Shown here: positions 34,493 through 43,074 of the stretch, one piece after another
Position numbering within the stretch: the first letter of the stretch is position 1
How the letters are laid out: each line of letters begins with the position of its first letter
Assembly (NCBI RefSeq): GCF_934725225.1
Contig: NZ_CAKVAM010000002.1
Location: forward strand, 369,881-433,880
DNA from: an uncultured Treponema sp.
Lineage (GTDB): Bacteria; Spirochaetota; Spirochaetia; Treponematales; Treponemataceae
DNA: 64,000 nt
Direction of reading: 5' to 3'
Program-made: the position numbers and the translations under genes
Notes under the pieces: model-generated
Seen by the model: the letters and a program-made list of their open reading frames with translations, nothing else
Told to the model about the DNA's origin: nothing
Databases searched by the model: none

Positions 34493-34699
34493 TTACTGTT
34501 TTTGTTCCAGCATGATTTCTTCTACAAGATAGGCATCACTTAAACAGTGAAAATCGCTTATGCCTTTACTCATGAGCATATATGTGTTTGATTTATAAAA
34601 AAGCTCCATTGCTTTTTCTTCATCGATATTTGCTTTTTTTGCAAGTAGAGAAATTATACGTGCGTATTTCATCTGCAAAAGAGTTGCGTCAGCGGTCAT
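34493..34699 (-). CDS. DUF3791-family small protein (second copy in module)
   Basis: 68 residues, helical, with 'KYARIISLLAKKANIDEEKAMELFYKSNTYMLMSKGISDFHCLSDAYLVEEIM' in pieces that fit DUF3791. It is the last gene of a three-gene operon and overlaps the DUF3990 stop by 4 bases. DUF3791 proteins regularly accompany DUF3990 proteins and probably act as antitoxin or cofactor. Confidence 0.75.
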   Translation of the reverse strand: MTADATLLQMKYARIISLLAKKANIDEEKAMELFYKSNTYMLMSKGISDFHCLSDAYLVEEIMLEQKQ

Positions 34700-35190
34700 A
34701 CATAAACTCCTTTTGCTTCGTAGCTGGATTCAAAGTATAAAAGCTTATCTACAACTTCCTGATTAATAAAGCAAATCTGATTATTTGGTTTTTCAAACTT
34801 TAGACGTTGTAAGGCTGTTGCTTTATCTATGAGACCAGAGAAATACAGCTCTACTGTGTTGAAGACTTTATCGTTAGCTATTCCGCCTTCGATGATGTCA
34901 TACTTGGAATAGTCTTTTGAACCACTTCGACAGGCAAGAACAAAGTCTAACCATTCTTCATTGTAGTCAGGAAAATTTTTATAGCGGTATTTTGTCTGAA
35001 TATCAGAATCATCATAATTATAAATATTTATGATTCCTTTTTTCCCAAGAGAAATAAAACGCTGCACCCATTTTTCCGCCTGACTTTGCATATTTGATGT
35101 GTAAAAGCCTTTGCCAAAATCAAGGTTATAGCGACCATAAGAAACAAGTGGTTTATCTACAATTACAGTTGAACCGTGGTAAAGCTTCAT
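34696..35190 (-). CDS. DUF3990-family protein, probable ADP-ribosyltransferase-like toxin
   Basis: 164 residues. It begins 'KLYHGSTVIVDKPL' and has 'NLDFGKGFYTSNMQSQAEKW', a layout seen in ADP-ribosyltransferase-fold proteins (HG..., then a G-FYT/S motif), as annotated for DUF3990. Flanked on both sides by DUF3791 genes with 4-base overlaps. A toxin function is a reasonable inference from this repeated gene context; the target is not known. Confidence 0.78.
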   Translation of the reverse strand: MKLYHGSTVIVDKPLVSYGRYNLDFGKGFYTSNMQSQAEKWVQRFISLGKKGIINIYNYDDSDIQTKYRYKNFPDYNEEWLDFVLACRSGSKDYSKYDIIEGGIANDKVFNTVELYFSGLIDKATALQRLKFEKPNNQICFINQEVVDKLLYFESSYEAKGVYV

Positions 35191-35402
35191 GCAACGAGAT
35201 TCCTTTCTTTAAGGACGGAAATGATTTCATCTACGATATATTGTTTACTCTGGGTATGAAGCGCTTCGTAAGAAGGTATGATATATGAGTGTAGAAGTCC
35301 TGATGAATTGAGAATTTGAAACAATTCTGAGCCAGTTTTGCCAAGCTGCTTTGCAACATTTTCGATGCAGAAAACTGAGTATTCTATCTGTTTATCGCTC
35401 AT
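35187..35402 (-). CDS. DUF3791-family small protein (first copy in module)
   Basis: 71 residues from ATG 35402, where AAGGAGGTATCC gives an excellent ribosome site; an ATG at 35513 lacks one. It has 'FCIENVAKQLGKTGSELFQILNSSGLLHSYIIPSYEALHTQ' in DUF3791 arrangement. It is the first gene of the DUF3791-DUF3990-DUF3791 operon and would be made before the putative toxin, which fits an antitoxin. Confidence 0.75.
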   Translation of the reverse strand: MSDKQIEYSVFCIENVAKQLGKTGSELFQILNSSGLLHSYIIPSYEALHTQSKQYIVDEIISVLKERNLVA

Positions 35403-35562
35403 GGATACCTCCTTGCAATTATTAATATAACATAATTTTTGATTTTTTGCGAGATGATTTTTTGAAGAGGATTGAAGTTTAACATTAATCATAAGAGGTT
35501 TTATAAAAAGCAACTATTTCAATCATAGAGCCTTTAGTTTTAGTTTTGTTGCATAGCATTTT

Positions 35563-35976
35563 TCAATATTTTCTATTATTACTTTTTTTATTTTCTTCCA
35601 TAATTTCTAGCATTTCTTTTGGAGTGACAACGAACGGCTTTACTGGAAAGTCCTTGATGTTGCCGGTTGCAAGAAAAGTTTCTTTTGTTTGGAGGAAATC
35701 CATTGTAACTTCGTAGAAAATCGCATCTTTTGGGTCGGAAAGTTTTTCTTCTGTTTGAATGCCAGAAAGTTCAATGCCGTTGTCAAGAATCATTTTGATT
35801 GCTTTGTGAACGTTTTTTGTAGAAAACTTATTTTTAAACTTTCCTCTGGAAAGAACTTCAGAATATTCAGCAATAATCTCCTTGCTAAAAACAGGGATTA
35901 TGCTTTTAGCAAAAATCTTAAAAATAGTTTTGACTGTTGCAGAATCTTCATTTTTAGAAAGCAGAGACAATAACAT
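35563..35976 (-). pseudogene. Broken copy of the PIN-domain toxin gene
   Basis: Nearly identical to the PIN gene at 32257-32694 over ~135 residues, but the N-terminus with the first catalytic Asp is separated by loss of 5 bases near 35961 (GCAGA in the intact copy); 'CIDTNVIVSA' is still readable in another frame. The remaining frame keeps 'EIIAEYSEVL' and 'DPKDAIFYEV'. It ends up fused to the duplicated glycosyltransferase tail. It should be inactive as a nuclease. It has no antitoxin gene next to it. Confidence 0.85.
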
Positions 35977-35986
35977 TTGTATCGAT

Positions 35987-36257
35987 GCAGACGGAACAAA
36001 TCCTTCTCTTGTTGAGGCGATGAATCTTTCTCTTCCGATTCTTGCGTTTGACTGCGTTTATAACCGCGCCACAACCGAAGAAAAATGCCTTTACTGGAAA
36101 ACTTCTGATGATTTGCAGAATCTGATGAAAGAACTTCGTCATTCCGAAAGTGATTCTTTTATCTCTTCGTGAGAAAATCGCGCTTGAAATGGGCGAGGCC
36201 GGGAAACGCCTTTACAGCTGGGAAAAAATTGCTCAGCAATACAACGAGTTGTATTAA
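35987..36257 (+). pseudogene. Duplicated 3' end of the DUF1972-type glycosyltransferase
   Basis: Starts at the codons for 'GTNPSLVEAMNLSLPILAFD' and follows the intact gene (33957-34226) to its stop. A frameshift after 'RHSESDS' near 36158 breaks the frame. No start codon or ribosome site is present, so it is not expressed as a protein. Confidence 0.85.
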
Positions 36258-36262
36258 AAGTG

Positions 36263-36490
36263 TTAAATCTGCTTTTTTCCTTCATCAGTGATTTTAATTC
36301 CGTTGCTGGTTAGAGCTACAAAGCCTTTTGCAGTGCAGCCTTCCAGCGCGTTTTGTATCACTTGCGGCGTTACAGCGGAATCTCTATCTCTGTTTTTGCA
36401 GATTTCTTTTATTATCTGTTCTTCTTTAAGCGGTTCGGTTTGATTGAGGATTTTTAATATTTCAGCTTCTATTTTAGTTGCGGTAAACAA
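36263..36490 (-). CDS. Small winged-helix-like protein, unknown
   Basis: 75 residues, possibly from TTG 36490, without a visible ribosome site. The pattern 'IEAEILKILNQTEPLKEEQIIKEICK' and 'VIQNALEGCTAKGFVALTSNGIKITDEGKKQI' matches a winged-helix fold. It lies just after tRNA-Pro on the same strand, and its last codons form the end of the duplicated segment. It may be a fragment of a larger regulator. Confidence 0.45.
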   Translation of the reverse strand: MFTATKIEAEILKILNQTEPLKEEQIIKEICKNRDRDSAVTPQVIQNALEGCTAKGFVALTSNGIKITDEGKKQI

Positions 36491-36519
36491 ATTATTTGAT
36501 TTTATTGAAGAGAAAAGTG

Positions 36520-36592
36520 TCGGGCAACCGGGATTCGAACCCGGGACCTCTAACTCCCGAAGCTAGCGCGCTACCAGCTGCGCTATTGCCCG
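36520..36592 (-). tRNA. tRNA-Pro(CGG)
   Basis: Cloverleaf with acceptor CGGGCAA/TTGCCCG and A73, D arm GCGC...GCGC, anticodon stem CTAGC/GTTAG with loop TTCGGGA (anticodon CGG) and TTCGAAT T-loop. CCA is not encoded. It marks the right border of the AT-rich island. Confidence 0.95.
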
Positions 36593-36627
36593 AATAAAAA
36601 AAATACCGCTCGTAATGAACGGTACAA

Positions 36628-36701
36628 CGGGATGTACGGGACTCGAACCCGTGGTCTCCGGCGTGACAGGCCAGCGCGATAACCAGCTTCGCTAACACCC
36701 C
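36628..36701 (-). tRNA. tRNA-Asp(GTC)
   Basis: Acceptor GGGGTGT/ACATCCC (one G:T pair) with G73, anticodon loop CTGTCAC (anticodon GTC) and TTCGAGT T-loop. CCA is not encoded. It is 35 bases upstream of tRNA-Pro on the same strand, probably one transcript. Confidence 0.95.
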
Positions 36702-36797
36702 ATGTGCTAATGAATATAGCATTAAAATCTTGTGTGTGTCAATAGCGTTTTTCGTTTTATGGCGAAAAATTTTTTTGCACATAATTTGAAATAAAAC

Positions 36798-36825
36798 TTG
36801 AAAATTTGAAAAACTGCTTTATAAT
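36798..36825 (+). promoter_or_regulatory. Promoter for a leaderless FHA gene transcript
   Basis: TTGAAA (36798-36803), a 16-base spacer and TATAAT (36820-36825). The ATG follows after 7 bases (36833), where transcription should begin. There is no Shine-Dalgarno sequence. Confidence 0.7.
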
Positions 36826-36832
36826 ATATTTT

Positions 36833-37177
36833 ATGGCTGATACAACTATTATAAATTCAAGTCCTTTGGGGCAGCATTTGGACAAAATTGCGGAATCTCA
36901 GCAGGTTTCCTATCTTGTTTTCAATAAGAAAAAAATTCAGATTGCCGCAAAAATCACAATGGGGCGCGAAGCCGATAACGATATTGTGATTGACTCAAAG
37001 CTGGCAAGCCGTCATCACTGCATTATTCAGAAAATCCGCGATGCCTATTTCTTGAAAGATGAAGGAAGCACAAACGGAACATTTTTAAACGGCCGCAGAA
37101 TTCCGCCGGATAAATACGTTAAGCTTAATGCCGGAGACAAGCTTACAATTGGCTCTTCAAATCTTATAATGGGCTAG
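36833..37177 (+). CDS. FHA-domain protein
   Basis: 114 residues from ATG 36833. Most of the protein is one forkhead-associated domain: 'ITMGREADNDIVIDSKLASRHHCII' in parts and 'DEGSTNGTFLNGRRI' with the conserved GR, SRHH and N of the phosphothreonine pocket. It should bind phosphothreonine on proteins made by the kinase encoded two genes downstream. The next gene, a PPP-type phosphatase, starts one base after its stop. Together they form a compact kinase-phosphatase-reader set. Confidence 0.9.
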   Translation: MADTTIINSSPLGQHLDKIAESQQVSYLVFNKKKIQIAAKITMGREADNDIVIDSKLASRHHCIIQKIRDAYFLKDEGSTNGTFLNGRRIPPDKYVKLNAGDKLTIGSSNLIMG

Positions 37178-37178
37178 A

Positions 37179-38195
37179 ATGTTTTCAAAAGAAGAGCTGG
37201 ATTGTTTTAGAAATCATCTGCATGAAATAAACGACTCAAATTCTTTTCCAGAAGAATCTGAATTTCAGCTCTTTTTGGATAAATCTTTGTCTACTCTTGA
37301 AAATGAAAGTCCGTCTTACAGGTCTGCCGGTTCTGACAGCAAGCCGGGCGGACTTCTTGATTTTTCGTCTGAAAAAATTCCTTCTATAATAGTTCCTGAT
37401 ATTCATGCGCGCGCAGATTTTCTTTTAAAGCTTCTTGATTTTAAAATTGAAGATGAATCCGTTTTGTCTTTGCTGAATGAGAAAAAAATTTTTGTTGTTT
37501 GCGTTGGAGATGCGTTTCATTCGGAAAGCCGCGGTTATGACAGATGGATTGCGGCCTACAAAGACTGGTCAATGGATGTTTACGCCGGCCAGCCTATGCA
37601 GGAAGAAATGAAGGAAAATATTTCAACTCTTATGATTATCATGGAGTTGAAAAATAATTTCACTGAAAATTTTCACTTTTTAAAAGGAAACCACGAGAAC
37701 ATTTTAAATGAAAGCCGCCACGGAAATCTTGCTTTTAGAAAATTTGTGCAGGAAGGAAGCATGTGCTGCGATTTTATCCGGCAAGTTTACGGCGATGTGA
37801 TTCTTCATTTGATAAGTCTGTGGGAAAAAGCGTTGCCAGTTTGCGCTGTGTTCTATAATTTTGCCGTGAGCCATGCCGAGCCTGCCAGCTGTTTTTCAAG
37901 AAAGCAAATTGTTGACTATCATAAAAATGACGATGTTGTTCTGGGGCTTACTTGGACTGCGAATGATGCGGCTGAAAAGGGAAGTGTGAAAAAGCTTTTA
38001 AAAAATTTGAATCCCTCCGCAAAAAGAAACGGCGTTTTGTGGTTTGGCGGGCATCGTCCTGTAAAAGACGGAAAATATTTGCTGCGCCAAGACGGAACTT
38101 ATCTGCAGCTTCATAATCCAAATGAAATGAATGTTGCTATTGTTGTTCCTGAAAAAAAATTCAATCCTGAAACTGACATAAAAAGTGTTCTATAA
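37179..38195 (+). CDS. PPP-superfamily metallophosphoesterase (protein phosphatase-like)
   Basis: 338 residues. The metal motifs of the calcineurin-like fold appear in order with changes: 'VPDIHAR' (in place of GDxHG), 'CVGDAFHSE' (GDxxDRG), 'LKGNHEN' (GNHE), 'AVSHAEP' and 'FGGHRP'. The first and second motifs are unusual, so activity or metal choice may differ from classical PPP enzymes. The first ~65 residues precede the fold and match nothing known. It lies between the FHA and Ser/Thr kinase genes and probably removes phosphate placed by that kinase. Confidence 0.75.
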   Translation: MFSKEELDCFRNHLHEINDSNSFPEESEFQLFLDKSLSTLENESPSYRSAGSDSKPGGLLDFSSEKIPSIIVPDIHARADFLLKLLDFKIEDESVLSLLNEKKIFVVCVGDAFHSESRGYDRWIAAYKDWSMDVYAGQPMQEEMKENISTLMIIMELKNNFTENFHFLKGNHENILNESRHGNLAFRKFVQEGSMCCDFIRQVYGDVILHLISLWEKALPVCAVFYNFAVSHAEPASCFSRKQIVDYHKNDDVVLGLTWTANDAAEKGSVKKLLKNLNPSAKRNGVLWFGGHRPVKDGKYLLRQDGTYLQLHNPNEMNVAIVVPEKKFNPETDIKSVL

Positions 38196-38213
38196 ATAGC
38201 ATGGGAGAACTAA

Positions 38214-39845
38214 ATGGAAAGCGAGACAATTGGAAAATACAAAAACTGCACAAAAATCGCGACTGGCGGAATGGGGGCTGTGTATCTTGCGACTCATCCT
38301 GAATTAAAGCGGAAAGTCGTCATAAAAAAACTTATTTTAAAAAGCGGCGGCGCTGCAATCCGTGAAAGGTTCAAAAGAGAAGCGCGGATTTTAAGCGAGC
38401 TGTCCAGCCCTTATGTTGTGCGGATGTTCGATTATTTTACTGAAGGCAGGGCAAATTATATTGTGCTTGAGTTTGTTGACGGAATGTCTTTGGACAAGCT
38501 TATTGAAAAGCAGGTTTCGCTTCCGCATGAACTTGCGCTTTTGATTTTTCTTGATGCCTGCCTTGGTCTGAAAAATGCTCATTCAAAGGATATTGTTCAC
38601 CGCGATATAAAGCCTGGAAACATTCTTATTTCAAAAAGAGCAGAAGTAAAACTTGCGGACTTTGGAATTGCCAGTGATGAAAAAGATGAAGTTGAAGAGC
38701 CAAAGAAAACTGTGGATTCTGATAAAACTGTCGTTGCTACAAAAAACAGTTCTATAACGCAAGCCGGTTCTACTCTTGGAACTCCAGCCTATATGTCTCC
38801 AGAGCAGCTTATGGATTCAAGTTCTGTGGATGTTCGCGCTGACATTTATTCAATGGGCGTAATGCTTTATGAAATGGTTACTGGATCTAAGCCTTATGCG
38901 GGAGACATGGCTCCGGAAACAATTGCGAAAATTAAAAAAGGAAAATATATTCCTCCGCAGAAAATCGTAAAAAATCTTCCGCCTGTTGTAAAAACTCTTA
39001 TTAGAAAAATGATGAAGCCTGAGCCTGAAAAGCGATACAAAAGTTTGGAGCCTGTAATTGCAAAAGTAAGACGGTACTTAAAAAATTACGATACGCACGC
39101 AATAAGGGTTTCGCTTGCCCAGTCTATAATTTCTCCTAAGACAATAAAGTTTCCTTCGTATATTCCAAAAAATTATAAAGCCAAACGGATTGCGCTTGGA
39201 GCTTGTGCGGCTTGTGCGGTTGCGCTTCTTTTTTTCGAGGCTTGGAATTCTGGAATGATTCATAGAACTGTTCTTAGAAATTGGTTTACTCCGGTTTCTT
39301 TGTCTATGCTTATGCCTTCAACTGCCAGCGTGAATGCCGACCTTCCTGCGCGCGCATTTTTCTTTGTGAACGATAACGACGGAATCCCGGAAGTTCCAAA
39401 TACACGGAGAGTTTTTTCAGTTGCAAAAAATTCTTCCAAAGGAAAAAATCTTGAGTATGTAACAAAGGATGTTTTCCTTCGTCCGGGAGAATACAGAATA
39501 AAAATCGCTGAAGGTCCTTACGTCTGGTGGAAAAGCATTTCTGTTGGAAAAGAAAAGGTTCTTATGAATCTTGATTTCTTAAAAAATGCAAGCCGGAATA
39601 TTACCGTCCATTTTTCTGCTATGGACTGTGAAACTGGAAAAGATTTAACTAAAAGTTCCCAGTTTAGAATTCAAGTCGGCTCAAAATGGGTTGATGCTTC
39701 TAAAGTTGATTTTTCTAAATTAAAAACAGGAAACGTTTATAAATTCCTTATGATTCATGAAGGCTATTATGATGAATATTTCAGCCTGCTTATTGACTGG
39801 TATCAAGATGAGCTTTTTATAGCTGGAAACATGAGGAAAAAATGA
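38214..39845 (+). CDS. Membrane Ser/Thr protein kinase (PknB-type)
   Basis: 543 residues. The kinase domain (about 8-285) has 'GGMGAVYLATH', the catalytic HRD at 129-131 ('VHRDIKPGNILIS'), DFG at 149-151 and 'GTPAYMSPEQ' in the activation segment. A single membrane segment follows at about 325-345, and residues ~346-543 would be outside the cytoplasm in a beta-rich domain without PASTA repeats. A likely insertion of ~30 residues rich in Ser/Thr (about 155-185) sits in the activation loop. FHA and phosphatase genes upstream make this a local signalling set. Confidence 0.92.
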   Translation: MESETIGKYKNCTKIATGGMGAVYLATHPELKRKVVIKKLILKSGGAAIRERFKREARILSELSSPYVVRMFDYFTEGRANYIVLEFVDGMSLDKLIEKQVSLPHELALLIFLDACLGLKNAHSKDIVHRDIKPGNILISKRAEVKLADFGIASDEKDEVEEPKKTVDSDKTVVATKNSSITQAGSTLGTPAYMSPEQLMDSSSVDVRADIYSMGVMLYEMVTGSKPYAGDMAPETIAKIKKGKYIPPQKIVKNLPPVVKTLIRKMMKPEPEKRYKSLEPVIAKVRRYLKNYDTHAIRVSLAQSIISPKTIKFPSYIPKNYKAKRIALGACAACAVALLFFEAWNSGMIHRTVLRNWFTPVSLSMLMPSTASVNADLPARAFFFVNDNDGIPEVPNTRRVFSVAKNSSKGKNLEYVTKDVFLRPGEYRIKIAEGPYVWWKSISVGKEKVLMNLDFLKNASRNITVHFSAMDCETGKDLTKSSQFRIQVGSKWVDASKVDFSKLKTGNVYKFLMIHEGYYDEYFSLLIDWYQDELFIAGNMRKK

Positions 39846-39917
39846 TAGCTGGAAGAATTCTGCGCAAAAATTTTTGCTTGTTTAAGTTTTGTATTTTTAG
39901 TTAGTTAGGAGGAGCCC

Positions 39918-40709
39918 TTGGGAAAGGTTTATCTGCTTATAAAGCCAGATCTTTTAAAAGTTTGCAAATATCTTGCGCTTCGAATAGAAACTTTTGGCAG
40001 CGATGTAAAAATTTTCTTAAAGCCGCATGAGTTTTATACAGCGTTGAAACTTGTTGAGCCGGGCGTGCTTGACTATGTTTTGATTGATGTCCGCACATTT
40101 CAAATTGATGTTTTTAATCCTTATGTTGAAATGTCCATGATGCCGAATCCTGCGCCAGTTGTTGTTTTTAACGATCCTTTTCCTGAACTTGACAAGATGA
40201 CTGCATTTTGGATTTCAAAAAACAAAACTTATCTTGTTCCGCGGATTGCTCCTGAGCGCATAGACAAACTTGAAGACACATTTTTTTTAATTGAAGTGTT
40301 TTTGAAAAGCGAACGGTTCAATAAATATATAAATGTAATAAACCGTCCTGAAACTTTTTTGACTGAAGAAGAAAAACTTTTGCAACTTGATTTGGAAAAA
40401 TTTCAGGCTGTTCATAAAATTCCGCCGTCAAGATTCAAAGTCTTTAAATATCTGCATGAGCGGCTTGAAAAAGAAGTTTCGGAAAAGGAGCTTATATCGC
40501 TTTTGTTTGGAAGCTACCTTCCAGAAAAACGAGCCATTTTGTTTTCGTATATTTGTGAGCTGCGTAAAGCCTGCCGAAATGAAAAGTCCGTAAAAATCCG
40601 CATTGACAGAGAATACAAAGGTCATTACTCAATGAGAATTACTCTGCCTGCGGAAAAAATAAAGTCGCTGGATGACAAGAAAAAAATCAGCGGATATTGG
40701 CTTTTATAA
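39918..40709 (+). CDS. Receiver-like/winged-helix protein of unknown function
   Basis: 263 residues from TTG 39918 with GGAGGAG 3 bases upstream. The first ~120 residues alternate strands and helices like a receiver domain ('DYVLIDVRTF'), but the normal phosphoacceptor pattern is degenerate. The C-terminal 90 residues ('FKVFKYLHERLEKEVSEKELISLLFG' in parts and 'AILFSYICELRKACR') suit a winged helix. It could be an atypical response regulator in the kinase locus. Its last 23 bases overlap the convergent pncB gene. Confidence 0.55.
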   Translation: MGKVYLLIKPDLLKVCKYLALRIETFGSDVKIFLKPHEFYTALKLVEPGVLDYVLIDVRTFQIDVFNPYVEMSMMPNPAPVVVFNDPFPELDKMTAFWISKNKTYLVPRIAPERIDKLEDTFFLIEVFLKSERFNKYINVINRPETFLTEEEKLLQLDLEKFQAVHKIPPSRFKVFKYLHERLEKEVSEKELISLLFGSYLPEKRAILFSYICELRKACRNEKSVKIRIDREYKGHYSMRITLPAEKIKSLDDKKKISGYWLL

Positions 40710-42132
40710 AAGCAAGTTTCAAATCCTTTAGTTTTTCTGTCATGGAAACTTTGTAAATATGCGGATTCAAAATTCTCTTGAATGAAGGGTCTAGCGTTTC
40801 AATTTCTTCCATCATTCTTCGTCTGCTTATTTTAAGCTGTTCGGAATCAGAGAGGCGAGGTTCTGTTCTTTTGCCGTTTTCAAGCCGCTTTTTTAGCATC
40901 GGTTTTATCTGTGAAGCCGTAAACGAAAACTGCCTGTAGTCAACCATCGGATGAAAGTATCGGTATTCTTTTCCAGCCTCTAAAGTTTCTCCGTCAAGCG
41001 CCAAAATATCAGCGCGCGCCATTCCTTTTTCATCGTAAAGCCTGAACACATTTTTTATTCCCGGGTTTGTGTTCTTTGAAGGATTGTCGCTGAATTTCAT
41101 TGTGGGAATAAATTCGTTTCCATTTTTCTTTGCGGCAAGTTTGTAAACTCCAGTAAAGCTTGATTCTGTTCCGCCTGTTACCATGTGAGTTCCAACGCCC
41201 CAGCTTGCAATCGGCGCATTTTGCTGAACAAGAGTTTCAATTATTTCTTCTGTCAAGTCATTGGAAACGCAAATGAATGCCTGCGGAAATCCTGCCTTGT
41301 CAAGTTCTTTTCGTACTTCGGCTGTTAAATATGAAATGTCTCCAGAGTCAAGGCGCACGCCAAAATTGTAGCCTTGCTCAACGAGTTTTGCACCTGCCTT
41401 TATTGCGTTTTTGATTCCGCTCTTTAAAGTGTCGTAAGTGTCAATCAGAAAAATTGTCTTGTTTGGATAAAGTTTTGCGTAAGCTTCAAAGGCTTCAAGT
41501 TCGCTTGGAAACGACATTACCCAGGAATGCGCCATCGTTCCCATTACAGGAATTCCGTATATTTTTCCTGCAAGAGTGTTGCTTGTTCCTGCGACTCCTC
41601 CGATGTATGAAGCTCTGGTTGCGCTCATTCCGCCGTCCGGACCTTGTGCTCTTCTGAGTCCGAATTCCATTACATTTCCTTTTTTGCTTGAAAGCCAGAC
41701 TCTTGCGGTTTTTGTTGCAATCAGGCTTTGGAAGTTGCAAAGATTCAAGACAAGTCCTTCGATTATCTGGGCTTCAATTAAATTTGCGTGGATTCTTACA
41801 AGCGGTTCCTGCGGAAAAATAACCGAGCCTTCTTCAAATGAATACAAGTCGCCGGAAAATTTAAAGTCTTTTAGATATTCAAGGAAGCCTTCTTCAAAAA
41901 TGCCTTGTTCTCTCAAATAGGAAATTTCATCTTCATCAAAAGAAAAATCTTCAAGAGAATCCAGAAGCGGCTCAATTCCTGCAAAGACACTGAATCCGCC
42001 GTTAAAAGGCTGTCTTCTGAAAAACATATCGAACACAACCTGATGGTTCATGTTCTGTTTCCAATATCCCTGCGCCATTGTCAGTTCATAAAAATCTGTG
42101 AAAAGCGCGCTTTTGCTGAATGTTGAGTGCAT
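40687..42132 (-). CDS. pncB: Nicotinate phosphoribosyltransferase
   Basis: 481 residues from ATG 42132, where GGAGGACG precedes the start; an upstream ATG at 42192 has no site. It has 'SALFTDFYELTMAQGYW', 'FFRRQPFNGGFSVFAG', 'RRAQGPDGGMSATRASYIGG' and 'GVRLDSGDISYL', the conserved parts of the NAPRTase family (second, longer class). It makes nicotinate mononucleotide for NAD salvage. Convergent overlap with the preceding gene. Confidence 0.95.
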   Translation of the reverse strand: MHSTFSKSALFTDFYELTMAQGYWKQNMNHQVVFDMFFRRQPFNGGFSVFAGIEPLLDSLEDFSFDEDEISYLREQGIFEEGFLEYLKDFKFSGDLYSFEEGSVIFPQEPLVRIHANLIEAQIIEGLVLNLCNFQSLIATKTARVWLSSKKGNVMEFGLRRAQGPDGGMSATRASYIGGVAGTSNTLAGKIYGIPVMGTMAHSWVMSFPSELEAFEAYAKLYPNKTIFLIDTYDTLKSGIKNAIKAGAKLVEQGYNFGVRLDSGDISYLTAEVRKELDKAGFPQAFICVSNDLTEEIIETLVQQNAPIASWGVGTHMVTGGTESSFTGVYKLAAKKNGNEFIPTMKFSDNPSKNTNPGIKNVFRLYDEKGMARADILALDGETLEAGKEYRYFHPMVDYRQFSFTASQIKPMLKKRLENGKRTEPRLSDSEQLKISRRRMMEEIETLDPSFKRILNPHIYKVSMTEKLKDLKLAFIKANIR

Positions 42133-42246
42133 AATCGTCCTCCAAAAATATTTTGCTTTTGGACGGTTTTCTTTAGAGTGCACAGACAGCATCTGCTGAA
42201 CACAACCGGCGTCCTTTTTTTAGAATAACATTTTGCGCTTTAAAAT

Positions 42247-43074
42247 TCAATTGCTAGGTCTTTTGCAGAATTTGTAAGTTGCCCAGGCTCCAAAATATCG
42301 TCCTACGAATCTGCTTGCCGCCGCCTTGAATTTCCATTTGAAAAATTTCATGGAATAAAGTTTTCCTTTGCGTGAGCATTTTATTGCATCCTGTACAGTT
42401 CTTTCAGGTGAAAGTCCGTGCCGAACTTTTTTTCTTGCGCCTCTTGAAGCGACGTCTGCAAATTCCGTGCTTACAGGACCGGGACACAATGTTGTAACTT
42501 TTATTCCTTTATGCTTGAGTTCCGCCGCAAGTGCAACAGAAAAACTTAGCACATAGCTTTTGCAAGCTCCATAGACTGCAAAGTTTCCGAGCGGCAAAAA
42601 AGATGCAAGGCTTGCAACATTTATAATCCGCGAGCCGCTTTGCATATAGGGAAGCGCAAATCCTGTTATTCCAGTCAGGGAAGTGCAGTCAAGATCTATC
42701 ATTTCCATTTCGCGCATTGTGTCAGTTTGCGCAAATTCTCCGTAAGTTCCAAAGCCTGCGTTGTTTACAAGAACGTTTATTTTAAAATCTCCCTTCGATT
42801 TTTCATTTTCAAAAAGCTCCTTGATTTTTAAAGCTCCTTGAATTCCTGAAATGTCAATTGGAAAAATTTTTACTTCTGGAAATTTTATTTTTTCTTGAGA
42901 TGATTCTTTTTCGATTTGCACTTTTAATTCTTCGAGCCGCTCTTTTCTTCTTGCTATAATCCAAAGTTCGTCGCTGGAAAATTTTTCAAATTCTGAGCTT
43001 TCACGGGCAAGAAGTTTTGCAAACCAAAATCCCATTCCGCTTGAAGCTCCTGTTACAATAATGATTTTTTTCAT
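42247..43074 (-). CDS. Short-chain dehydrogenase/reductase
   Basis: 275 residues with 'IIVTGASSGMGFW' (NAD(P) binding), 'NVLVNNAGFGTYGEF' and the catalytic Ser/Tyr/Lys in 'VASLASFLPLGNFAVYGACKSYVL'. The 'GPVSTEF' motif follows. A basic C-terminus resembles members that act on lipid-like ketones, but the substrate is not known. TACAAT lies 6 bases before the ATG and there is no Shine-Dalgarno, so the mRNA may be leaderless. Confidence 0.9.
   Translation of the reverse strand: MKKIIIVTGASSGMGFWFAKLLARESSEFEKFSSDELWIIARRKERLEELKVQIEKESSQEKIKFPEVKIFPIDISGIQGALKIKELFENEKSKGDFKINVLVNNAGFGTYGEFAQTDTMREMEMIDLDCTSLTGITGFALPYMQSGSRIINVASLASFLPLGNFAVYGACKSYVLSFSVALAAELKHKGIKVTTLCPGPVSTEFADVASRGARKKVRHGLSPERTVQDAIKCSRKGKLYSMKFFKWKFKAAASRFVGRYFGAWATYKFCKRPSN

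Larger units (their letters stand above)
35490..36275. repeat. Decayed mosaic duplication of 31935-34243
   Basis: The left part (35490-35985) repeats the start of the YoeB gene and then the PIN gene; the right part (35987-36275) repeats the last ~270 bases of the 33084 glycosyltransferase plus ~18 bases after its stop. The sequences between (antitoxin, RelB, most of the glycosyltransferase) are missing. Both parts carry point changes and small indels relative to the intact copies. Confidence 0.85.

Noticed and set aside
36520..36701. tRNA genes as attachment site of an integrative element
   Set aside because: No integrase or direct repeat of a tRNA end was found in the window, so only a border is noted.
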